Positions 56,714 to 64,000 of a DNA stretch of 64,000 nucleotides are shown piece by piece. Both the position numbers and the translations under genes were made by a program. The DNA comes from Spisula solida (taxonomy: Eukaryota; Mollusca; Bivalvia; Venerida; Mactridae). The DNA lies in NCBI GenBank assembly GCA_947247005.1, contig OX365955.1:40155822-40219821 (forward strand). Direction: 5' to 3'. Below the pieces are notes generated by a model that saw only the letters and a list, made by a program, of their open reading frames with translations, made no database searches and was not told the origin of the DNA. Numbering within the stretch: the stretch's first letter is position 1; every line of letters starts with the position of its first letter.

Positions 56714-57688
56714 ATGCCACGTCTTTCTGAAGATGAAAGGAACCAAGCTATTGGTATGCTCAGGGCGGGGTCGATGGTAAATAACGTGGCACGCCATTTT
56801 GGCTGCTCTAGACAGACTATTCGTAATCTTGTGAACCGGTTCAACATTACTGGGTCTGTCAGAGACCGAGCAAGGCCCAGTCGCGTACGTGCGACAACGC
56901 TACGAACACCTACGTTATCGTTTTTTACCAGCAACCGTTACTGCTCGGCGTTACGGGGTTCATGCACAGACGATCATAAATCGTTTGAGGCAGAACCAAG
57001 TTCCTATTCGTGCTCGTCGTCCATATACTGGACAGATTATGACACCTCGTCACCGAGCCTCTAGACTGTTGTGGGCACGACGTCATTTGCATTTCAGGCG
57101 AAACCAATGGCAATCGGTACTTTTTAGCGATGAGTCGAGGTTTACAGTCAGCCACGCAGATGGCAGGGTACGCATTTATCGCCGTAGAAATGAGCGACTT
57201 GCAGAATGTTGTATTCGGGAGAGGGATAGATTTGGTTGTGGCAGCGTTATAGTCTGGGGTGGGATAATGGGAAATCAGAAAACTGATTTGGTCATTATTC
57301 AAGGAAATATCAATGTTCAGCGTAACATCAATGTTTTGAACAACACGATGATTCCATTCATGCAAAACAACGGACCTGGTAGTTTCGAACATGACAACGC
57401 AAGGCCTCACACGGCGCGTATAACGACACAATTCTTAGCTAAAATAACGTTAGCGTCTTGCCTTGGCCCGCATTACCCCCGGACATGAACCCCATAGAAC
57501 ACGTATGGGATGAACTCGGTAGGAGGGCCAGGTCAAATCACCAAATTGTTACAATAAATGACCTCCAAAATGCAGTTCAGTTAGAATGGCAACATATTCC
57601 TAATGCGCTCATACAACGTTGCGTAAATTCAATGAGGCGACGTATTCTGCAATGTATTCGCAAAAACGGAGGTCACAGTGGTTATTGA
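56714..57688 (+). pseudogene. Tc1-like transposase, two frameshifts
   Basis: Begins MPRLSEDERNQAIGMLRAGS with a helix-turn-helix (NVARHFGCSRQTIRNLVNRF). The frame breaks near 56885, continues in another frame with ARRPYTGQIMTPRHRASRLL, LFSDESRFTVS, SVIVWGGIMG and HDNARPHTARI, breaks again near 57440 (one base lost), and finishes PDMNPIEHVWDELGRR to GGHSGY. The catalytic D, D and E (SDES, HDNA, PIEH) are all still present, with the last two about 34 residues apart as in Tc1. I find no matching inverted ends; a 3' candidate (GGGTCAGTGTATA, 57945-57958) has no partner upstream. Confidence 0.9.
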
Positions 57689-57959
57689 TGCTTTTTATAA
57701 CACCACGAAAGCACACAGTCAGTAATGCCTTGCTTCCAATTGCAGTGTGCTTATTTTATTTGTTTCAGATTTTTTTATTTCGACCCCTCTCAACTAAATT
57801 GTTCACAAAAATAAGAAATTGTTATCGAAAAAAAATGCACAGAGACATCAATATTACATTGGAGCTTCGATGACAAAAACAATTAACCCCGAATATACTT
57901 ATCAAGAAAATATGTACTTTTGAATGCTATGTAAAGTTTTCATTTTGGGTCAGTGTATA

Positions 57960-59255
57960 TGATACCATACTTCGGTAACCATAGAAACTTCATTTTTAAC
58001 CGTTAAAGATAAAGACCTCATTTAAACTGCAATGGTGTGCATTTTAAAAGATATTTCCAATGACATATATAATTGTTATAGTTTAATTGAATGAAAAAAA
58101 TGACCTCTACTTGCTATATATAGCCTCAGTTTTATTGGTCTTCAGTAGAATATTTGCTTCTACATATCGTTGGCTTAGAATTAGAAGGTCGTAAGTACAA
58201 AATAAATATTTTGAGAAAACAAGAAAACGCTTGAACGCAAAAGAATGCAGTAACGTGTCACGACAAAACAAAAAAAGTTCATTTTAAATATGATTTGACC
58301 TCAATGGGCAAAGTGTTATACCGGATATGTATTTGAAATTGTGAATGTATTGGGAGTCAATAACACGCATTGCATTGGTGTTGTTTTTCGCTCCTTTTAA
58401 AACATCCATAAAAATGCTCAATAACCGTTCACCGTAGTGCATTCTAGTTGAATGTCCTTGGCTTAACGATTGGCAGACCATAGCATTGAGAAATGAGGAT
58501 AGATAATAGAAGAGTACAAAACGCACATTGTTGATTTAATGTAAGCATGCGATGGCACTATTGTTGACTAAATCATCTAAATATCAAAATGACATTGATC
58601 ATTATTCAATATTGCAAACCTAAACGGAGGTGCATACATTTGTAAGTAGAACATCCGGTGATATTTCAACGCTTTTCATTTGCTTCAAAACTCGCCAATG
58701 TCTGCAAAATGGCTTTGCAGCTTAAAATGGATGGAGACAAAAAAAGTCTGAATTCATTTTGTAATTGTGTAAGTGTTTAATACCGGAAGTGTGCTTTCCT
58801 TGGTTCCTCGTTTATTTTGTACAATTTTAAGTGTGTGCCTTTGTTTCCATTGAGTGTGTAAAGCTTTTATTCTTTATTCACGTTGGTCGTATGTTCATTG
58901 ATGTTCTAACTTAGTACATTGATTTAAAAAAAATTCCGAGAAAAATATCGGTCGTTCATTTTTTCCAAGAAATGCTATAAATAAAATTTATAATACATTC
59001 AAGTTTGGTAGCAACCGTTTATTATGTAAACTAAATAAATATGATAAAATGCTTGTATTTGTTCAAAATATCAGTTAAAATTTTAACGTGTTTGTAGCTT
59101 GAAAATTAAGTAAATATTTATTCATCCACCTTTGAATCCGACTTCCTGTTCAACCGAGATTTGTAAATGACCTATAACAGATGTACGTACGGGAATCATA
59201 CGTCAATAGGTCTTATAATACCCTTGTATAATGCTCATGGCCAATCCTCCTTCTT
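57960..59255. other. Intergenic, mostly unassigned
   Basis: One end of the TTAGAATTAGAAGGTCGTAA MITE family (see 10937-11175) lies at 58170-58215. Otherwise nothing recognised. Confidence 0.45.
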
Positions 59256-59260
59256 CGTAG

Positions 59261-59525
59261 TATAGCACATATAATTTGACCTGATCCTGACCTTTATGTA
59301 TGAATATATAAGTAATATATAGGTTCTTGCGTTGAATAAATATATTTCCGCGAGCAAATCGTGCAACATCAGTCCTTTAGATTTGTGTTGGTATTACATC
59401 TCGTTTGTCTTCGTAATACTTCCCGCTTATGAAAACATACTGCCGGGGTTGTAATATAGACAATATATAAGCTGTTAATTGTGCTCATAGAAGGTTGAGA
59501 GTCGTGTCAAACTATCCGTACTTTA
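59261..59525 (-). mobile_element. MITE with TATAG.AC.GA ends, copy 2 (reverse)
   Basis: TATAGCACATATAATTTGAC at left, GAGAGTCGTGTCAAACTATC at right. Interior matches 21971-22231 reversed, including ATGAAAACATACTGCCGGGG. Confidence 0.75.
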
Positions 59526-59790
59526 AAAGTACACAAAACTTCACCCTGAATGATGATTGAACTGAACTAAAACTGGGACATCACAAAGCAGCATCGTGTT
59601 AATTTCCGTGCTGAAGCAAAAAGAGGCTGCCTTCAGAACGTCCTCATGTTTCCAAATCGAACTATTATATTCCAGATTGTTTTCTCCGCAATGAGCCTAT
59701 GTTCATTCACTTTTGACACTTTTTTACTGACTGGATTCTGTTAGTACTTTATGATAATTACATGAGAGAGTTACAAATGGTATAACACAA

Positions 59791-60290
59791 GCCTCCTCGA
59801 TAGCCAAGTGGTAGAGCGACCGCTTCCAGTGCGGGAAGTCCCCTGCTCGATCCCAGGCCCGATCTCCCGAAGCATCTCAAGTAGAAATCTCAACTCAAAT
59901 TGAGATTTTGCTAAAATCAGAGTCGGAATTATATATCTGAAGCTCCAGCCCTTGAAATATACTGTAATAAACTCAGAAAAACATTTCTGTTGAGTAATGC
60001 TAATTTTGAGTCCAGCATCGCATAGAAATTAACATAAAGACATATGCCAATATTTGAGATGAGATCTTGCTAAGACTGAGATGCTTCGGGAGATCGGGGC
60101 CAGGCCGCGTCATACCAAATACGAAATACACAATGGTACCAGCCCCTTGCTAGACGCTCGCCATTTAGGGAATCTGGCTTCTCTTCCCTCATTCACTCGT
60201 GGCGATGGATAACATCAGGAATGGGTGTCGAGAGTGATTAATATAAGTTGGAAAGACTTGTTTCACTATCGATCAAAATAAGTTAGTACA
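59791..60290 (+). mobile_element. tRNA-derived SINE, family 2, split by a MITE
   Basis: Head GCCTCCTCGATAGCCAAGTG (A box) and CCTGCTCGATCCCAGG (B box). The body resumes at 60103 with CCGCGTCATACCAAATACGA and runs to the CGTGGCGATGGATAACATCA block that also occurs at 878-965. Confidence 0.65.
59856..60102 (+). mobile_element. MITE with CCCGATCTCCCGAAGCATCT ends, copy 2
   Basis: Inverted ends CCCGATCTCCCGAAGCATCT and AGATGCTTCGGGAGATCGGG (last C missing at the left). Inserted into the SINE just after its B box, with CCAGG on both sides as a likely 5-bp target duplication. Confidence 0.8.
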
Positions 60291-60352
60291 TGTATGTATA
60301 AACTTCAACTTATAGGCTAGGTTACATCGGAACTTATTGAGCGCACAGTACG

Positions 60353-60567
60353 TATAGTCCAGTCAGGATAAAAGTCCAGTGATGCAGCGGTCGAGTCCAC
60401 TATAACGGTGTAAAACCAATTATAAAGGCTTATACTGTACAAACAACTATAATTTCAATGCTAAACTAACATACTAAACTTCGCTTTACCTGTTTAGACA
60501 ATGGTTGTGACTTTTTGCGTACACATGAACTGCAACGTCACTGTCACAATATCCTAACTGAACTATA
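60353..60567 (-). mobile_element. MITE, TAGTCCAGT family, copy 7 (reverse)
   Basis: TATAGTCCAGTCAGGATAAA to ATATCCTAACTGAACTATA. Closest by eye to copies 1 and 5. Confidence 0.85.
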
Positions 60568-60742
60568 ATAATGGTATAATGTTACTGTTTCAATATCAAA
60601 TCAGTACGGACACTGAAATCGAATTGTCGATAATCTAATCAATACTTTGCTCTATAGTGTATTTGTTTTTAACTTTATATACAAATTGATCCATTTTTAT
60701 TTATCTGGCTACAAAAAGCTGAGACTCCGAGCTTATGTTCGT

Positions 60743-61466
60743 TTAAAGCCTCATTAGGCCTTAAACAGCTATTTCCAAAAAGCAATGACTTGGTAACCTA
60801 TTTGAAGAGCCATGTATTTTGAGCACTTTAGTTCAGTCCTAAAGGTGGAAAACACAATAAGATGGAAGAAAAAGAAATACAATCTCCAATTGGTTTGTTT
60901 ACAAAATAATGAATTGTAAACAAATTATTGTCTAAGTGAAGCAACTCTTGCAAAATTAGTATTTTTCATTCATACATTTTACTTAAATGTGATTTTTTTG
61001 CATACCATTCCGACTGATACATATAACAATATTGTCGTCAATTATTGGTCAATTGTGAATATATCCTAATTCCTTGTAATTAGTTTATTTCCTGGATGAT
61101 CGAAAAAAAGGTTTTGGGAGAGATAATAGAGAGGTTGCGATACATGTATACGTACACGTTGCAATTAAAATTGGCTTGCGAAACACAACGTGTGCGTGTA
61201 ACATCACATGACAGTTGTAACATGATTTCGTCGTGAATCGATAATGAGTGTTTATATAAACTCACCGAGCCTACCGGCGATAAAATATTGGGTTTCCCGT
61301 GCATACGCATACCTGTGTGACGTAGTACACATTATATTTTCGTATGTCACACGTCCGTTACTTGTAGAAACTACACATACCTGGATGACGAAATACCCCA
61401 AAATAGTATTCACGTACGAGTACACGTTACACGTTGACTTTCGCAACCTCTCTAATGTGGCTTTAA
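60743..61466. mobile_element. TIR element, AAAGCCACAT family, interrupted copy
   Basis: TTTAAAGCCTCATTAGGCCT to TAATGTGGCTTTAA. Matches 159-572 except for the inserted segment 61128-61453. Confidence 0.75.
61128..61453. mobile_element. MITE nested in the AAAGCCACAT element
   Basis: Exact inverted ends AGAGAGGTTGCGA and TCGCAACCTCTCT. Flanks give a 3-bp duplication (AAT, or TAA if shifted), and the empty site GAGAGATAATGTGG is seen at 554-567. 326 bp; interior rich in GTACACGTT palindromic pieces. Confidence 0.85.
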
Positions 61467-61703
61467 GTATGACGTGGCTCAGTTTAATGTGGTTTACTAA
61501 TACGGCATGAAATCAACCGTAATTAATAGCAAAATGCAACATTGCGATACATGTAGTAATTCATTTAGAGGCTCTTAAAAAGTAAAATACAAGAGAACCC
61601 GTAACTGGTTTTTTTGGCGGATTTTATTGTGCAAACAACGATCACACATAACAGCACTATATTTTTAAGATAGATACCTACATTGACTCTCGAGCGACCC
61701 GAG

Positions 61704-62005
61704 TTCAGTACTGGGACAGACAATGTCCTCCACATGTGGAGACGTGTTCAGTACTGGGACAGACAATGTCCTCCACATGTGAAGACGCGTTCAGTACTAG
61801 GACAGACAATGTCCTCCACATGTGGAGGCGTGTTCAGTACTGAGACAGACAATGTCCTCCACATGTGGAGACGTGTTCAGTACTGGGACAGACAATGTCC
61901 TCCACATGTGGAGACGTGTTCAGTACTGGGACAGACAATGATCTCCACATGTGGAGACGTGTTCAGTACTGAGACAGACAATGTCATCCACATGTGGAGG
62001 CGTTT
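61704..62005 (+). repeat. Minisatellite, 43-bp unit, seven copies
   Basis: Units of TTCAGTACTGGGACAGACAA and TGTCCTCCACATGTGGAGAC. Each includes the palindrome CTCCACATGTGGAG. Confidence 0.92.
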
Positions 62006-62039
62006 CAAGTTGGTTGTGAAAGAGCCAGTTGGTACCGGT

Positions 62040-63480
62040 TGATAACTTAACTGGTTAGCAGATCGGACCGCCGTATTAGACTATAGAAGAAAGACTCCAA
62101 TACAAGCGATGAAAACAAACACACAAACACATATCCACAGAAAAATTATATCCTTAACAAACACAAGGACACGCTACATATGGAGTAAACAGTCATCGGG
62201 AGAGAGACCTAACCAGTAGTCTAACAACAACTAGGGACAAACAGTGAGAAAGGGATACCGTGGTTGAATGTCTCTCTACATTCAGAGAGGGGGGAGATTA
62301 ACTTGACTTTCTAATATCATTCTGGTGCGATAAACTGGGGAACACGGCATTCATACAAACTTCTAAAGGACACGAACCCCGAATGTTGTTTACAACCGTA
62401 AATCTATCAGTATATATACACATACTGATAACGTCTATAAGTCAAGACATGATATAGTCTTAAAACAATATACATGTAAAATACTAATATAGCTTTGTAC
62501 CAATTGATACTATCAAACCGGACAGGTCGGCATCACTAAACGGCAGCAGAAGGGAACAAAAGGCACACAAAGAACGCATGGAAAAGAACCAGAAGTACTT
62601 CTCCTCGGGCAGAGTATGACGATCACACAGCGTTTCCAACTTGCATGTTTTAGGCGGATGTAGATTCAAAAGGCACATTATTTTTTATTCAAATATGAGA
62701 TTCGGGCAGAGAAATAACATGTTAGAGATATTGACATGGTTCGTCTGAGCAATACATCATCTAATGGTAAACAAATGTTATTTCAAAATCTTAGAATAAA
62801 TAACAAACTTATAGCCTGGGCAAATTAAATAGACATGCCAAAGCATAGCCATGTTTTACTTTGAACTTGAAGTGAGACCGTAACCATGTTGATGTATTGA
62901 CGGTCTGCGCATGCCCATCCTTCTCATTGAGGTTAACATAAGCATGATTGGTCAATGCATGTCCAAGTTATGGTCTAGACAAACTTCAATTTGATCTTTA
63001 ACCTCCAAGTGTGACCTTTGATGTCGAGTCGGATCGTTGGGTTTGCATGCCATTCTTGCTCATTGCAGTTAGCATTTATGCCAAGTATAAATACATGCAA
63101 AATTGGTCAATGCATGACAAAAAATTAATAGACATTCAGACAGGGAAGCCAGCATTCAACTTAACTAGACGATCACAGAACACATGAAACACCACATAAC
63201 ACAATTACATGGCACAATGCTTATCGTAATGGTTCGGTAAAATTGGACAGACAGACGCACGCCCGCACATACACCTGTACACCAAAAGTGTCGCCTTTGT
63301 CTCGCTCACCAAAAGCGGACCTATATACAAAAACAGCAGATTAGACGTACAAGTAACAAGGAGAAACGTTATTATGAATAATACAATGCAACTGAATAGC
63401 TACAGAACATGAAACCCTACACCGACAGCCTGTCGTATCAGACAGAAAAAACATAACCAGTCACGTTTAAAGCTAGCAGA
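62040..63480. other. Intergenic, nothing recognised
   Basis: No exon, tandem array or paired inverted ends seen; open frames are under 70 codons without recognisable content. Confidence 0.4.
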
Positions 63481-63670
63481 CAAGAACGAATAAAAAGGAA
63501 AGTCACATATCACAAGGACAGTCACACACAACTAGTACAGTCTCACATCACAAGGACACGCACACATCACACGGACAGCCACACATCACAAGGACGGCTA
63601 CACATCACAAGGACACCCACACATCACAAGGATACCCACACATCACACGGACAGCCACACACCACAAGAA
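63480..63670 (+). repeat. Short tandem repeat, about 18-19-bp unit
   Basis: About ten units of CACACATCACAAGGACAGC with variation at the last bases. Confidence 0.85.
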
Positions 63671-64000
63671 CATTCAAAATCGTTGGCAGAGCTAGTTTTA
63701 GGTGATGCTTGCAACAACCACTCTGGTCCACTCTGGTTGGCAAAATTAATTAAATAATGTGCACAATAGCAAATATATCTTCTATTGTTAATATAAATCG
63801 TATATATAGCTCGCCGGAGATAACTCTAGCCTTAACAATAAATAAACCTTGATAATATAAAACTGCTCGGTCGACTGACCGCTTGTTTTTAGCGTAGATT
63901 GAACAAGTTTATGGATAAAAAGTGATTATGCATAAGATTGAACAAATGTGCATCGAAAATACATTGAATGTTCATGTTTATTTGTGTTATCGTCGGCTGA

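Noticed and set aside
56925..57431. 168-codon minus-strand frame
   Set aside because: Antisense shadow of the Tc1-like transposase.
59791..59865. Functional tRNA gene
   Set aside because: tRNA-like head of SINE family 2; no matching 3' acceptor arm, with a MITE inserted directly after the B box.
61683..62042. 119-codon frame with GQTMSST-like repeats
   Set aside because: Product of the 43-bp minisatellite; not periodic in a way that suggests a real repeat protein.

Overview
This is eukaryotic DNA. It is AT-rich (roughly 36-37% GC by eye), with small exons separated by kilobase introns with GT..AG borders, tRNA-derived SINEs, LINE remnants, a Tc1-type transposase relic and a very high load of short inverted-repeat elements and minisatellites. 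It looks metazoan. I lean to a bivalve or other mollusc, because a repeat carrying TGACCTTGACCTTTGACC blocks between ATGCCCCCAT-type ends (23.66-24.01 kb) and the CCGTCCGTCCGTC-type repeat at 26.0 kb are, from memory, common in bivalve genomes. That assignment is inference.

Genes. (1) The window opens inside the second-last-but-one exon of gene A. Its last three coding exons are 1-45 (partial), 1494-1620 and 4405-4536. (2) Gene B (8867-12668, four exons, 226 aa, signal peptide) is a tandem paralogue of gene A with the same splice phases; I do not recognise the family. (3) A secreted animal haem peroxidase of 711 aa is encoded by 15 exons from 22855 to 55513. Every junction is in phase, and the family motifs (distal His, Arg/Glu pair, proximal His, calcium loop, RGRDHG block) are present. 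One normally conserved haem-linking Asp is replaced by Ser.

Mobile DNA. Broken coding relics are a minus-strand LINE (4757-7145), a 5'-truncated LINE (48556-50361) and a Tc1-like transposase with two frameshifts (56714-57688). The rest is non-coding: at least ten inverted-repeat element families, several with two or more copies here, two tRNA-SINE families, and perfect hairpins.

The most striking element is 40188-42839. Its 0.5-0.9 kb terminal inverted repeats are built from a tandem array of a roughly 55-bp palindromic unit. They flank a 1.3 kb core, and the element is bounded by a perfect 9-bp target duplication, which makes it foldback- or Mutator-like. Two other elements (24805-25803 and 17094-21835) likewise enclose minisatellites between inverted arms.

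Layout: 0-5 kb end of gene A; 5-8.7 kb LINE and spacer; 8.7-12.7 kb gene B; 12.7-22.8 kb intergenic, dominated by two large minisatellites and an inverted-repeat element; 22.8-55.7 kb peroxidase gene, whose introns hold most of the mobile elements; 56-64 kb intergenic mobile DNA. I see no rRNA gene, no convincing functional tRNA gene and no CRISPR array.
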